Shown: positions 26,582-36,243, numbered from the stretch's first letter. The stretch: 64,000 bases of DNA from Ferribacterium limneticum (GCF_020510625.1 NZ_CP075191.1:2394001-2458000), one strand, 5' to 3'. The notes: generated by a model not told the origin, from the letters alone. Program-made: numbers and translations.

Positions 26582-27336
26582 TCCCCCTGCTCCGCCGCCG
26601 GAAGCCAGATGGCCAGCCACGCCGCCTGACCCTTGAAATCCTCCGCCACAACCCGGCCGATCCGGCCAGTGTGCCGCACCTGCAAGCCTACGAAATCGAG
26701 GAAGCCGAGGGCATGACGCTGTTCATCGCCCTCAACGAAATCCGCGCCTTGCAGGACCCGTCGCTGATGTTCGATTTCGTCTGCCGGGCCGGCATCTGCG
26801 GCAGTTGCGCCATGCTGGTCAACGGCCGCCCCGGCCTGGCCTGCCGGACCTTGACCCGCGATCTCGGCGAACGCATCACGCTGGCGCCGCTGCCCGTGTT
26901 CGAGCTGATCGGCGACCTATCGGTCAATACCGGCAAGTGGATGCGCGGCACCAGCGAGCGCCTTCAAACCTGGATCCACAACAACACGCCGACCGACCTC
27001 GACGCCCTCGAAGCGCGCATGGAACCGGCCACCGCCGAAGCGATCTACGAACTCGACCGCTGCATCGAGTGCGGCTGCTGCATCGCCGGCTGCGGCACTG
27101 TTCAAATGCGGGAAAAGTTCGTCGGCGCCGTCGGCCTCAACAAGATCGCCCGCTTCCGGCTCGATCCGCGCGATACGCGCAGCGACGAGGATTTCTACGA
27201 GCTGATCGGCGACGACGATGGCGTCTTCGGCTGCATGTCGCTGGTCGGCTGCCACGATGTCTGCCCCAAGCAGTTGCCGCTGCAAACGCAGATCGCCTTT
27301 CTGCGGCGAAAGATGGCACTGGAAGGCATGCGATAA
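26578..27336 (+). CDS. frdB: Fumarate reductase iron-sulfur subunit
   Basis: A 252-residue subunit with the three cysteine clusters of the family: CRAGICGSC plus a later Cys for 2Fe-2[12 protein letters not shown] for 4Fe-4S, and [13 protein letters not shown] contributing to the 3Fe-4S site. It passes electrons between FrdA and the heme subunit. The second cluster (CIECGCC) resembles Wolinella FrdB. It completes frdCAB; a hairpin at 27377-27406 follows. Confidence 0.92.
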   Translation: MIPLLRRRKPDGQPRRLTLEILRHNPADPASVPHLQAYEIEEAEGMTLFIALNEIRALQDPSLMFDFVCRAGICGSCAMLVNGRPGLACRTLTRDLGERITLAPLPVFELIGDLSVNTGKWMRGTSERLQTWIHNNTPTDLDALEARMEPATAEAIYELDRCIECGCCIAGCGTVQMREKFVGAVGLNKIARFRLDPRDTRSDEDFYELIGDDDGVFGCMSLVGCHDVCPKQLPLQTQIAFLRRKMALEGMR

Positions 27337-27376
27337 ATGGAAACTGCAGCCTTGATCAAAGTTGTGTCAAAGAAAT

Positions 27377-27406
27377 ATGAATCGGGAGCCGAAGCTCCCG
27401 ATTCAT
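27377..27406. terminator. Bidirectional terminator between frdB and the PEP-CTERM gene
   Basis: Perfect 13-bp stem (27377-27389 with 27394-27406) and a 4-nt CGAA loop; on the minus strand the loop is UUCG and ATTTCTTT follows. It serves convergent genes. Confidence 0.8.
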
Positions 27407-27425
27407 TGCCGACCCGAGCAGGAGA

Positions 27426-28307
27426 TCAGCTACGGCGGCGACGCATCATGATGCTCAAGCCAGCCAAACCAATCCCCAAAAGCACCAGCGAACCGGGTTC
27501 CGGAACATTGTTGCGCGGCAACACTGGGTCGCGCGCCCAAAACACCAAGTTAGAGATCTCTTTATTATCTAAATCGCTCGTACTCCAATTGCCGCTAAAG
27601 GAATAAGCCGTCGTGTAATCGAACGTACCAGACGGCAGTTTCTGTCCCAAAATGCTGAAGTCGAAGTCATACACTGCAAAATAATTACCTGCCTTCATAA
27701 CGAAGGCGAGATGATCAAAAGCATTGGGGCCCAGAATGTCCTGAACAGCCGGGATGATGCTCGGGTCCAACTTCAGTTCCCAGGTTCCGGAGGTGCCACC
27801 CATACCACCTACCGTGATGGTGAGATACTTCGCCAGATTCAGCGTGCCAAATATGCCATAGTCACTACCGTTTTTCCCGAGATATATCCAGCCCGGATCA
27901 TCGGCAACGCCGTCACGGTCCATATCCACCAAGGCACTGGTAGTTGTCAGAGGGGAATAGGCGCTATTGAAATGAACCTGACTGTCGCTTTGAACACCTG
28001 GCAGATAGTAAGGGTCGAAATAAGTGTTCTGGCCAGTTGACCCGCCATTAAGCACACTTGTATCAATCACACCAAGGTTATCGCTCCCACCCGGCTCGGA
28101 AACAACGTTATTCCCATTAGCTACCCCGTAGCAGCTCGTAGCTTGGATGCCAGCCTCAGATAAAATATTGGTGCTAGAACCGGTAACCCACATATTTTCC
28201 AAAGTCACGGTTTTGTCAAACGTGCACGGTGCAGCAAATGCGCTACCCGTCATCAAGAGCGATACTGAGGCCAGCGTCAGGGCTGACAAGGTTTGGTTGA
28301 CATTCAC
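27426..28307 (-). CDS. PEP-CTERM surface protein
   Basis: A 293-residue exported protein. A signal peptide ends near GSAFA (about residue 25). The C-terminus has the exosortase sorting signal: VPEP, a hydrophobic helix, then RRRR. The middle (Gly/Ser/Asn/Asp-rich, no recognised enzyme motif) looks like a secreted or extracellular-matrix protein. The start is GTG at 28307 with GGAG upstream. The processing exosortase is not in this window. A 380-bp AT-rich region with repeats lies upstream. Confidence 0.85.
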   Translation of the reverse strand: MNVNQTLSALTLASVSLLMTGSAFAAPCTFDKTVTLENMWVTGSSTNILSEAGIQATSCYGVANGNNVVSEPGGSDNLGVIDTSVLNGGSTGQNTYFDPYYLPGVQSDSQVHFNSAYSPLTTTSALVDMDRDGVADDPGWIYLGKNGSDYGIFGTLNLAKYLTITVGGMGGTSGTWELKLDPSIIPAVQDILGPNAFDHLAFVMKAGNYFAVYDFDFSILGQKLPSGTFDYTTAYSFSGNWSTSDLDNKEISNLVFWARDPVLPRNNVPEPGSLVLLGIGLAGLSIMMRRRRS

Positions 28308-28323
28308 GATTTTCTCCAAAAAA

Positions 28324-28593
28324 ACCAAATATGATTTACTTGGCACAGATAGAGCAAATATCATTCCACAAGATCAAAACAGTCTTATATTGATGTTTTT
28401 TATATATATTTTTCTGAACCGTGCGCCAGCGCAGGCTCGATATGTAAAAAATATCGACACAAGGCCGCTTCACTATAAATGGCAGAAACAAGGCGGGAAC
28501 TGGCGTTGCACCTCAGTCTAGCAACGCCAACAACGGTTAAGACATCGGTACGATGCGAAACCGGATGAAAATCCGAAACACCAAATATGATTT
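28324..28593. repeat. Direct and inverted repeats upstream of the PEP-CTERM gene
   Basis: The gene-free stretch 28308-28689 is AT-rich. It holds a 14-bp direct repeat accaaatatgattt at 28324-28337 and 28580-28593, and a perfect 9-bp inverted repeat TGGCGTTGC/GCAACGCCA at 28501-28509 and 28521-28529. A smaller hairpin with a GAAA loop (CGGAT/ATCCG) lies near 28562. No reading frame there looks coding. The repeats may be protein-binding sites or a structured leader for the PEP-CTERM gene. Confidence 0.5.
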
Positions 28594-28689
28594 TTTCATA
28601 AATACTACAAACGCAATCTGCTTAATTAAAAAGCAAGCTGTGTTCGTTGCATGTGAACCATTTTTTTGGTTGGTCTTGAAGACCACGCG

Positions 28690-30018
28690 CTAGGCGCGCT
28701 TCGCCAGCCGGCGCACCATCGCCGACATGGCAATACTCCCCTGGCTGGCAAAGGCCTCGAGATTGGTTTCGATGTCATCCGGGCTGTACAGGTAATTCAC
28801 CATCAGGCCAAATGACTGCCGGAAACCCTTGGCCGAACTGTCGCCGAGGTAATTGATGCGCTCGACCCGGGCGCCATTGCCAAGATGGAAGCGTGACACC
28901 GGGTCGAACGGCGCACCGGTTTCGCCACCGCCCTGCTTGGCGCTGGCCAGATAACGGGCGCCGAGACGGCTCAGCGGATCGCGCAGGGAACGAACCAGTT
29001 TCTTGTCGGCCGCCCAGGTACCGGTCGACAACTCCTCCAGCGACAACTCGATACCGGCATCCGCCAGGGCCTGCGGATTCTTGCGCAACCAGGCTGCCAT
29101 CGCCGGCATCGGCGACAGCGTGGCGAAATTGGCCAGTTTGGGAAAATCGCGCTTCAGATCGTCGATCACGCGCTTGAGCAGGAAATTGCCGAAGGAGACG
29201 CCACGCAGACCGACCTGGGTGTTCGAGATCGAATAGAAAATTGCCGTATCGGCCTTGCGGTTGTCGAATACTGGCGCATGTTCATCCAGCAAGGCCTGCA
29301 CGTTGTCGGCCAGATGGTCGGTCAGCGCCACCTCGACAAAGATCAGCGGCTCGGCCGGCATGCGCGGGTGGAAGAAGGCGTACAGGCGACGATCCGAATC
29401 GAGGCGATTCTTCAGGTCGGTCCATGAACGGATTTCGTGCACTGCCTCGTACTCGATCAGTTTCTCGAGCAAGGCGGCTGGCGAATTCCAGGTGATGCGC
29501 TGCAACTCAAGAAAACCGACGTCGAACCAGGCGCTCAGGCGAGATTCAAGCTCGCGATCGAGCACGGCCAGTTCCCGGTCATCCTCAAGGTAGCGCAGCA
29601 AGTCGGCACGCAGATCGACCAGGAACTTCACGCCCTGCGGAATCGCATTGAATTGGGTGAGGATGCGGATGCGTGAAGAGCGCATGGCGATACGCATCGC
29701 CGCTTCAGCCTTCCACTGCTCCGGCGTGCCAACCGCCTTCTGGTAGGCCGCGTGTGCCTTTGCCACCTTGGCCGGATCGGGCCCAAACTCCAGCGCGATC
29801 AGCTTGAGGAAGCGATGCCGCCCCTGATCGTTGAGACCAAGGTAAGTATCGGCCAAGCGTGCCGCCCGAGCGCGGGCCGAAACCTCGCCGCCCTGGCCTT
29901 CGGCGCATTCGCGCAACTGGGCCCGCAACTGCTCGACACCTCGTGCCGTCAGCGCGACGCGCTCCGAACCGGAGCCGATCATCGAACGCAATTTATCGAC
30001 CAAGCCTTTCGCAACCAT
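28690..30018 (-). CDS. Malonyl-CoA decarboxylase
   Basis: A 442-residue protein with the family layout: a helical N-terminal oligomerisation domain (about 1-150) and a C-terminal GNAT-like catalytic domain with HEIRSWTDLKNRL, FFHPRMPAEPLIFVEVAL and SISNTQVGLRGVSFGNFLL. It converts malonyl-CoA to acetyl-CoA, which limits malonyl-CoA or supports malonate use. A strong AGGAGG precedes the ATG. It stands alone, with no malonate transport or malonyl-CoA synthetase genes beside it. Confidence 0.9.
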   Translation of the reverse strand: MVAKGLVDKLRSMIGSGSERVALTARGVEQLRAQLRECAEGQGGEVSARARAARLADTYLGLNDQGRHRFLKLIALEFGPDPAKVAKAHAAYQKAVGTPEQWKAEAAMRIAMRSSRIRILTQFNAIPQGVKFLVDLRADLLRYLEDDRELAVLDRELESRLSAWFDVGFLELQRITWNSPAALLEKLIEYEAVHEIRSWTDLKNRLDSDRRLYAFFHPRMPAEPLIFVEVALTDHLADNVQALLDEHAPVFDNRKADTAIFYSISNTQVGLRGVSFGNFLLKRVIDDLKRDFPKLANFATLSPMPAMAAWLRKNPQALADAGIELSLEELSTGTWAADKKLVRSLRDPLSRLGARYLASAKQGGGETGAPFDPVSRFHLGNGARVERINYLGDSSAKGFRQSFGLMVNYLYSPDDIETNLEAFASQGSIAMSAMVRRLAKRA

Positions 30019-30219
30019 CTCTCACCTCCTGGAGCTATTGTGCCCCAAGGCAAACCCTGATGACTCGGCGAGCCGGCACATTTTCAGCCATCCGCTGGAT
30101 TTGACCTGCGCGTCTGATAGCAAAGCTGCACCGCCGGAAGAGGCCGGGATGCAGCAAGCAATCGTTCCTGCCCGGCCCTCATCTCGATCGAGGCAAAATC
30201 GTACTGCTGCTGGAAAAAC

Positions 30220-30930
30220 TCAACCCGAAAGATCAGGAAACCCCATTTTTCTTGCTGCAGCGTGCCAGCGCATTTCGCCGCTGGCAAACCAGTAGTCACC
30301 AAGGATATCCAGAGCGCCGGCCACTTCGGCGGGGCTGTAGCTCATCAGGCTGACGCGCTCGATTCGATAGCGCAGCGCTGCGCCGGAAACAAAGCCAGTC
30401 AATCGCCGTTTCACACTTTCTACCGGCCATTTATCGGCATAGAGCCCGACGGTAACGTGTGGCACATAGTTTCCAAACAATCGATGGCTGCCATCCACAG
30501 CGAGACATTTCCGCAGTGCTGCAATGGAGCCGCCCCGGTCGACGACGCTCAGAAATGGCGCCGAAGAGAAACTGGAAAGCCCGCCCAGTTCAATTTCGAA
30601 ATCCGACAGACCTGCCAGGCGTAGCGCATCGCATTGCTTCTGCAAATACTCGGCACCAAAGTCATCGGGATGCCGGGGCGCCTGGGCGGGAAACCCGCAT
30701 AGATCGAGTGTGATATGAGACTGGCGACGATAGTCATCGAGTAGTAAGCCGGCCATATGTTGCCCGGCCACAGCAACCCGTTCACGAACAGCCGGCATAT
30801 CGGCATCAAGCGCCCAAAAAACGAAGGGCGAGCGTCCCAGGTGCCATTCCGGAAAATCGCGGCGCACGTTGCGCAGTGTGCTTGAGCCCTCGATCAGGCA
30901 GGTCTCGTTATCACCATTGCTATCCGCCAT
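30220..30930 (-). CDS. 2H phosphoesterase (LigT/2'-5' RNA ligase-like)
   Basis: A 236-residue protein with two His-X-Thr motifs, HITLDL near 70 and HVTVGL near 165, the catalytic pair of the 2H phosphoesterase superfamily. Relatives act on 2',5' or cyclic phosphodiesters in RNA or on tRNA-splicing by-products. No signal peptide. ATG 30930 with GGAAG upstream is preferred over a GTG one codon earlier. Substrate unknown. Confidence 0.75.
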   Translation of the reverse strand: MADSNGDNETCLIEGSSTLRNVRRDFPEWHLGRSPFVFWALDADMPAVRERVAVAGQHMAGLLLDDYRRQSHITLDLCGFPAQAPRHPDDFGAEYLQKQCDALRLAGLSDFEIELGGLSSFSSAPFLSVVDRGGSIAALRKCLAVDGSHRLFGNYVPHVTVGLYADKWPVESVKRRLTGFVSGAALRYRIERVSLMSYSPAEVAGALDILGDYWFASGEMRWHAAARKMGFPDLSG

Positions 30931-30998
30931 CACTGCTTCCGCCCGTTAAAGGCCGCATTATCGGGATAATTTCACGCTGACGGTACAGTCAAGTTTGC

Positions 30999-31032
30999 AA
31001 CGAAGAAGGCCGGTTGTCCGGTCTTCTTCGTT
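30999..31032 (-). terminator. Hairpin after the GDSL PEP-CTERM gene
   Basis: A 15-bp stem with one G-T pair (AACGAAGAAGGCCGG with CCGGTCTTCTTCGTT) and a 4-nt loop, located 47 nt past the stop of the minus-strand GDSL gene. Confidence 0.7.
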
Positions 31033-31078
31033 GGCCACCGTTTAGCAGCGGGCGAAAGCCCCTGAACTGCGAACGGGT

Positions 31079-32032
31079 CTAGCCGTTACAACGACGTTGG
31101 CGCCATGCCAGGCCCATAAAGCCCAAGACCATCAAGGCCAGGGTCGCCGGCTCAGGAACTGCATTTCTATCAATAACGGAGAGCATTTCGTTGGCCAGCA
31201 ATGCGTGCATCGGCGTACTCGGATGAATGCCGTCCCAATAGAAATACTTGGCGGGATCGGTGCATGCCGGATTTCCGAGGCAGCTAGCCTCGACGTTGCT
31301 CAGCCCATAAGCGGCCGGGTTATCGAGAATCTGCCCACTAAAGCCAAAAACATCCACCGTCAGCAGATCGATGGAAAATAGTGATTCCACCCGGGCGATC
31401 AGTGCGGCCAATCCCATGTTGTAAGCCTGAGTGCGAGCCATCATCAGGTCGGCATTCGAAGACGCCTGGGGCGTTCGCCCCAGGTCAGGGGAATTCGGGA
31501 TAAGGATATTGGTAGCGCCCTGCTTGATCAGCGCACCAAGAATCAGGCCCAGATTGCTCAGGGAATCAGCCAGATTGACACTCGGGTCATTGATGTCATT
31601 CCCTCCGCCATAGACGATGAACAAGGCATTGGGATCGGCAAGCGCATGGCTATTGGCGTACATGCCGTACTGCGCTAGCAGCCCCGGTGGCGACATGCCA
31701 GCATCGATCTTGGCGCCCCCGAAAGCGTAGTTGTTGCCCCCTGTCAGCGCTGCTGTATTGCTTACGCCGAGCGAAGCCGCCAGATAGTCCGTGTAATTCC
31801 CGCCATTGGTGAAGCGGCCATCGACATAACCAGACGCCGCCGGCGGTTGAGCGCCACTGGTAGCCGCCGAAATATTCCCCACATCCGACAGACTGTCGCC
31901 AAATACATACATGTCGCTGATCGAATAACCGGTAGCGGTTCGATAAATACTCGCATTCGCCGGCGCAGCAAACGCCACAACCAGCGAAGTGGCAACTGCC
32001 ATGGCGGCGAGACGGCCGAATCGGTGCTTCAT
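31079..32032 (-). CDS. PEP-CTERM SGNH/GDSL esterase
   Basis: A 317-residue exported hydrolase. Signal peptide (cut near APANA, about residue 28), then block I with nucleophile Ser in FGDSLSDVGN, block III GGND, and block V with D and H in DGIHPS. The C-terminal sorting tail is VPEP, a hydrophobic helix and RQRR. It is probably an esterase or lipase processed by exosortase and displayed or released. GGGGAG lies 6 nt before the ATG at 32032. Tandem to the other PEP-CTERM gene only by neighbourhood, not in one operon. Confidence 0.88.
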   Translation of the reverse strand: MKHRFGRLAAMAVATSLVVAFAAPANASIYRTATGYSISDMYVFGDSLSDVGNISAATSGAQPPAASGYVDGRFTNGGNYTDYLAASLGVSNTAALTGGNNYAFGGAKIDAGMSPPGLLAQYGMYANSHALADPNALFIVYGGGNDINDPSVNLADSLSNLGLILGALIKQGATNILIPNSPDLGRTPQASSNADLMMARTQAYNMGLAALIARVESLFSIDLLTVDVFGFSGQILDNPAAYGLSNVEASCLGNPACTDPAKYFYWDGIHPSTPMHALLANEMLSVIDRNAVPEPATLALMVLGFMGLAWRQRRCNG

Positions 32033-32268
32033 AGATAACTCCCCAGATTTTTGCATGAGAGACACAGAATCCTGATCTGCGCCTCAATTTGAAAAAATCG
32101 CCTATTTTAAACCTGCTTATTCATATTAAATATCCATATATGAAGTTCAAGATTGGCGCTTTTCACCCACCCAACGCGAAACTAAGCCGGCGTTAATCAA
32201 TAGGAAGAATGGACGACAGGCTGTGAAAATGCTCAAACCTGACAACCAAGGTGACACCAAACATCCAA

Positions 32269-32285
32269 TTGGCATCGAATTTGCA
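32269..32285 (+). promoter_or_regulatory. Sigma-54 promoter of the cache-domain gene
   Basis: TTGGCATCGAATTTGCA has TGGCA and a full TTGCA with the exact -24/-12 spacing. The predicted start site near 32296 leaves a leader of about 48 nt. The rest of the gene-free stretch 32033-32343 is AT-rich; no TGTC-N10-GACA site was found in it, so a different enhancer protein is likely. Confidence 0.7.
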
Positions 32286-32343
32286 TAAGACCAGGCACAC
32301 CATGTCCACCCGGCCATGGTGATTGATCAATAAAGGACCTACA

Positions 32344-32790
32344 TTGAAAAAAATCATCACACTCAGCCTGATCGCCGCCGCTACCGGCTTTAGCAACCTT
32401 GCTGTCAGCGCCGCCGAGTTTGGCAGTGCAACCGAAGCCAAGGCCATGCTCGAAAAAACCATTTCCGCCGTAAAGGCTGACAAGCCGGCAGCGCTGGCCC
32501 AGATCGCCAAGGGTGAAAATGGTTTCCGGGATCGTGACCTCTACCCCTTCTGCGGCGGACCGGACGGCAACTTCACCGCTCACCCGACGCTCAACGGCAA
32601 AAGCATGAAAGGCCTTGTGAACGCCGCCGGCGAAGCGGTTGGCAGCAAACTTTACGAAGCCGCCAAGGATGGCGCCATTGCCGAGGTTTCCTACAAGTGG
32701 CCACGCCCGGGCGCCACCGAGCCGGTGCAAAAAATCAGCTACGTCACCAGGATTGGCGACCAGGTCTGCGCCGTCGGCTACTATAAATAA
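32344..32790 (+). CDS. Periplasmic cache-domain protein
   Basis: Protein of about 148 residues. A signal peptide (KKIITLSLIAAATGF, cut near AVSAA) is followed by a single cache-like sensor domain (about 25-148, with YPFCGGPDGNFTAHP and a final VCAVGYY). Cache domains bind small organic ligands in the periplasm; here there is no attached signalling domain, so it may be a free binding protein. The TTG at 32344 is chosen because AAAGGA lies 6 nt before it; an in-frame TTG at 32323 lacks a site. Transcribed alone from a sigma-54 promoter and closed by a terminator. Confidence 0.8.
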   Translation: MKKIITLSLIAAATGFSNLAVSAAEFGSATEAKAMLEKTISAVKADKPAALAQIAKGENGFRDRDLYPFCGGPDGNFTAHPTLNGKSMKGLVNAAGEAVGSKLYEAAKDGAIAEVSYKWPRPGATEPVQKISYVTRIGDQVCAVGYYK

Positions 32791-32854
32791 GCCTTAGTCT
32801 TCGTTCCTCTTCCTCCTGCACAGAGGGAACAAGCGAACGATAAATTTGAAAATT

Positions 32855-32894
32855 CAGTGGCTCGTTGATTTTTGACGAGCCACTGTCGTTTTTT
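32855..32894 (+). terminator. Intrinsic terminator of the cache-domain gene
   Basis: Perfect 11-bp stem CAGTGGCTCGT/ACGAGCCACTG with a 9-nt loop, followed by TCG and TTTTTT. Confidence 0.9.
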
Positions 32895-32975
32895 GCCAAC
32901 GGCATTTTATGAGAATCTGTTCAAACCACCTTACAACAACAGCCTTGGCTGTCTGAAAATAGCGACATGATGTTT

Positions 32976-33009
32976 TTATCGACATAAAAAAGCCGGGTTT
33001 CCCCGGCTT
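32976..33009 (-). terminator. Intrinsic terminator of ppsA
   Basis: Stem AAGCCGGG/CCCGGCTT with a 4-nt loop; on the minus strand it is followed by TTTTTTATG. It lies 31 nt beyond the ppsA stop. Confidence 0.85.
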
Positions 33010-33040
33010 CTTCTTGTCAGCGCTCAATCAAGCGGCGCAA

Positions 33041-35416
33041 TCAGGCCTTCTTGTGGCTCGCCAGACGCGTCCAGGTATCAACCACGGTATCCGGGTTCAG
33101 GGAGATCGACGAGATACCCTGATCCATCAACCATTCGGCCAGATCGGGGTGGTCGGATGGGCCCTGACCGCAGATGCCGATGTACTTGCCGGCCTTGTTG
33201 GCGGCAGAGATGGCCATGGCCAGCAGCATCTTGACAGCCGGGTCGCGTTCGTCGAACAGGTTGGCGACGAGGCCGGAGTCGCGGTCGAGACCGAGGGTGA
33301 GCTGGGTCAGGTCGTTGGAACCGATCGAGAAGCCGTCGAAGACCTTGAGGAAGTCATCGGCCAACAGGGCGTTGGACGGGATTTCGCACATCATGATCAG
33401 CTTCAGGTCGTTTTCGCCCTGCTTCAGGCCATGATCGGCCAGCAGATCGACCACCGCCTGGCCTTCGCCAACGGTACGGACGAACGGCACCATCAGTTGC
33501 ACGTTGGTCAGGCCCATCTCTTCACGAACGCGCTTCATGGCGCGGCATTCCATTTCGAAACAGTCGCGGAAGGACTGAGCGACGTAACGCGAAGCACCGC
33601 GGAAGCCGAGCATCGGGTTTTCTTCTTCCGGCTCGTACAGCTCGCCGCCGAGCAGCTTGCGGTATTCGTTCGACTTGAAGTCGGACAGGCGGACGATGAC
33701 CGGATTCGGCCAGAAGGCAGCAGCAATCGTCGAAACACCTTCAACCAGCTTCTCGACGAAGAAGTCCTTCGGCGAAGCATAGCCGCGGGCGCGACGCTTG
33801 ATTTCCTCGCGCTTCGAAGCCGGCAGGCGCTCGACATCGAGGATGGCCTTCGGGTGGATGCCGATGACGTTGTTGATGATGAACTCGACGCGAGCCAGAC
33901 CGACGCCGGCGTTCGGCAGCTGGGCGAATTCGAAGGCCAGTTCCGGGTTGCCAACGTTCATCATGACCTTGACCGGGACGTCCGGCATGGCGGTGATGTC
34001 GCGGGTGGTGACTTCGAAATCGAGGCTGCCGCGATAGACGTGGCCGGTGTCGCCTTCGGTACAGGAGGCCGTGACGATTTCACCTTCGGTCAGCGTTTCG
34101 GTCGCGTCGCCGCAACCGACGATGGCCGGAATGCCCAGTTCGCGGGCGATGATGGCAGCGTGACAGGTGCGGCCGCCACGGTTGGTGACGATGGCCGAAG
34201 CGCGCTTCATCACCGGTTCCCAGTTCGGGTCGGTCATGTCGGCGACGAGCACGTCACCCGGCTTGACCTGGTCCATTTCCTTCGGGTCCTTGACGATGCG
34301 GACCGGGCCGACACCGATCTTCTGGCCGATGGCGCGACCGGAGGCCAGCACCTTGGAGAAGGACTTGAGCTTGAATTTCTCAACCTTGCCGGCATGGGCC
34401 TGCGACTGCACGGTTTCCGGACGTGCCTGGAGGATGTACAGCTTGCCGTCGACACCGTCCTTGCCCCATTCGATGTCCATCGGACGACCGTAGTGCTTCT
34501 CGATGATCATCGCGTAGCGGGCCAGTTCCATGACTTCTTCGTCGTTGATCGAGAACTCGTGACGCTGGGCTTCCGGCACATCTTCGGTAATCGTGGACTT
34601 GCCGGCGACCTTTTCGGCGGCGAAGGTCATCTTGATCATCTTGGAACCGAGGTTGCGGCGCACGACGGCCTTCTTGCCGGCGGCCAGCATCGGCTTGTGC
34701 ACGTAGAACTCGTCCGGATTGACAGCACCCTGCACCACCGTTTCGCCCAGACCATAGCTGGAGGTGACGAAGACGGCATCGCGGAAACCGGATTCGGTAT
34801 CGAGCGTGAACATCACGCCAGCCGCGCCCTTGTCGGAACGGACCATGCGCTGGATACCGGCCGACAGGGCGACGTCGGCGTGCAGGAAGCCCTTGTGGAC
34901 GCGGTAGGAAATGGCGCGGTCGTTGTACAGGGAAGCAAACACTTCCTTGATCGCGTGCATGATGTTTTCCAGGCCGACGATGTTCAGGAAGGTTTCCTGC
35001 TGGCCGGCGAAGGACGCGTCCGGCAGGTCTTCGGCGGTGGCGGAAGAGCGCACGGCGAAGGACATGTCGGCGGTGGAATCGGCCACCAGGCGCTGGTACT
35101 GCTCGGTGATGGCGATGGTCAGATCCATCGGGAACGGCGTGTCGAGCACCCACTGGCGAATCTCGGCGCCGGCCTTGACCAGGGCATTCACATCTTCGAC
35201 ATCCAGCGTGTCGAGGACGGCATTGATCTTGGCGTCGAGGCCGGACTGGGCCAGGAAGACGCGATAGGCGTGGGCTGTGGTGGCAAAGCCACCCGGCACG
35301 CGAACGCCGGTATCAGCCAGCTGGCTGATCATTTCACCAAGCGATGAATTCTTGCCGCCGACTTGCTCGACGTCATTCATGCGCAGTTTTTCAAAGGGGA
35401 TGACAAGCGCTTCCAT
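33041..35416 (-). CDS. ppsA: Phosphoenolpyruvate synthase
   Basis: A 791-residue enzyme that converts pyruvate and ATP to PEP, AMP and phosphate. The N-terminal ATP-binding domain has [10 protein letters not shown] near 20 and [20 protein letters not shown] near 125. The swivelling domain has the phosphohistidine in [15 protein letters not shown], and the C-terminal PEP-binding barrel has [23 protein letters not shown] precedes ATG 35416. It follows lldR in the same direction by 29 nt, so transcription is probably shared and lactate-responsive. Its regulator ppsR is at 46.1 kb. Confidence 0.96.
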   Translation of the reverse strand: MEALVIPFEKLRMNDVEQVGGKNSSLGEMISQLADTGVRVPGGFATTAHAYRVFLAQSGLDAKINAVLDTLDVEDVNALVKAGAEIRQWVLDTPFPMDLTIAITEQYQRLVADSTADMSFAVRSSATAEDLPDASFAGQQETFLNIVGLENIMHAIKEVFASLYNDRAISYRVHKGFLHADVALSAGIQRMVRSDKGAAGVMFTLDTESGFRDAVFVTSSYGLGETVVQGAVNPDEFYVHKPMLAAGKKAVVRRNLGSKMIKMTFAAEKVAGKSTITEDVPEAQRHEFSINDEEVMELARYAMIIEKHYGRPMDIEWGKDGVDGKLYILQARPETVQSQAHAGKVEKFKLKSFSKVLASGRAIGQKIGVGPVRIVKDPKEMDQVKPGDVLVADMTDPNWEPVMKRASAIVTNRGGRTCHAAIIARELGIPAIVGCGDATETLTEGEIVTASCTEGDTGHVYRGSLDFEVTTRDITAMPDVPVKVMMNVGNPELAFEFAQLPNAGVGLARVEFIINNVIGIHPKAILDVERLPASKREEIKRRARGYASPKDFFVEKLVEGVSTIAAAFWPNPVIVRLSDFKSNEYRKLLGGELYEPEEENPMLGFRGASRYVAQSFRDCFEMECRAMKRVREEMGLTNVQLMVPFVRTVGEGQAVVDLLADHGLKQGENDLKLIMMCEIPSNALLADDFLKVFDGFSIGSNDLTQLTLGLDRDSGLVANLFDERDPAVKMLLAMAISAANKAGKYIGICGQGPSDHPDLAEWLMDQGISSISLNPDTVVDTWTRLASHKKA

Positions 35417-35445
35417 GGGGAGTCCTTTCGGGGTCAAATTAAAAA

Positions 35446-36213
35446 TCAGGAAGTTGAGAAATCGGTATTCAGGCGTCGCTCGGCCGTTTCGCGACGGGCA
35501 ACGGAACGCAGTGTCTGGGCCAGCGTTTCGCGCACAAAATCGATGTGCGTTTCAGCGGCGGAACGGGCCGCCTGCGGCTTGCGCTCACGCACGGCGGAAT
35601 GGATGGCGGCGTGCTGGCTCATCAGCAGGCGGCTGGCCGCCGGCACCATCTTCAGCTCGCCGAGGTTGAGGCGAATGTTGTCGTGCATCAGGCGCAGCAA
35701 GGCGGCTGACAGGTGAGCAAGCAGTACGTTGTGTGCGGCATCGCCGATGGCCTGATGAAAGGCAATGTCGGCATCCGAACGCTTGGCCGTGTCGTCGCCC
35801 TCAAAAGAGGACTGCAGGGCATTAAAAGATTGATCCAGGCGCTGCAGGTCAGCATCGGTGGCACGTTCGGCGGCCCATTCGGCCGCCTGGCCTTCGAGCA
35901 TGCGGCGGAATTCAAGCATGTCTTCGCGCAGGTTGGGGTAGCTGCCCATCATGTCCTGCCAGGGGTCGAAGAAAGTCGATTCCAGCGCATCGGTCACATA
36001 GGTACCGCCCCCTTGGCGGCTGGTTACCATGCCCTTGGAGGCCAGCTTCTGGATGGCCTCGCGCAGGCTCGGGCGGGAAACGCCCAACTCGATCGCCAGT
36101 TCGCGCTCGGGCGGCAGACGATCGCCGGACTTCAGCGAGCCCTCAAGGATGCGGCGCTCCAGTGTCGAAGCGACGGCATCTGAAATACGCGGAACCTGCA
36201 CCTTGTTTGGCAT
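35446..36213 (-). CDS. lldR: LldR-like GntR/FadR-family regulator
   Basis: A 255-residue regulator: N-terminal winged helix (about 10-75, with [15 protein letters not shown]) and a C-terminal all-helical FCD ligand domain (about 90-235) with conserved His residues for a metal or carboxylate. Position, divergent from lutACB, points to a lactate-responsive repressor. ATG 36213 is the most probable start; it sits inside the operator region and lacks a clear ribosome site, so an upstream start at 36246 cannot be excluded. Confidence 0.85.
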   Translation of the reverse strand: MPNKVQVPRISDAVASTLERRILEGSLKSGDRLPPERELAIELGVSRPSLREAIQKLASKGMVTSRQGGGTYVTDALESTFFDPWQDMMGSYPNLREDMLEFRRMLEGQAAEWAAERATDADLQRLDQSFNALQSSFEGDDTAKRSDADIAFHQAIGDAAHNVLLAHLSAALLRLMHDNIRLNLGELKMVPAASRLLMSQHAAIHSAVRERKPQAARSAAETHIDFVRETLAQTLRSVARRETAERRLNTDFSTS

Positions 36214-36243
36214 TGGTAAGACCACTTTGATTGGTAAGACCAA
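36214..36243. promoter_or_regulatory. Tandem LldR operators at the lldR start
   Basis: Two copies of the palindrome TGGTAAGACCA (36214-36224, and the longer TTGGTAAGACCAA at 36231-36243), 17 bp apart from centre to centre, overlapping or just upstream of the lldR start codon. The pattern resembles FadR-subfamily operators and implies autoregulation. Confidence 0.7.

Noticed and set aside
28341..28355. TGGCACAGATAGAGC on the plus strand, a sigma-54-like match
   Set aside because: The -12 box is poor (GAGC), it has no plus-strand gene downstream for 4 kb, and no enhancer-type palindrome was found upstream. A small-RNA promoter cannot be ruled out but is not supported.
32155..32171. A weak GG/GC-spaced sigma-54-like match upstream of the GDSL PEP-CTERM gene (minus strand)
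   Set aside because: Only the invariant dinucleotides agree; the rest of both boxes is off consensus.
33014..35347. A 777-codon open frame opposite ppsA
   Set aside because: It mirrors the codon bias of ppsA in the antisense strand, has no family motif, and ppsA is unmistakable.
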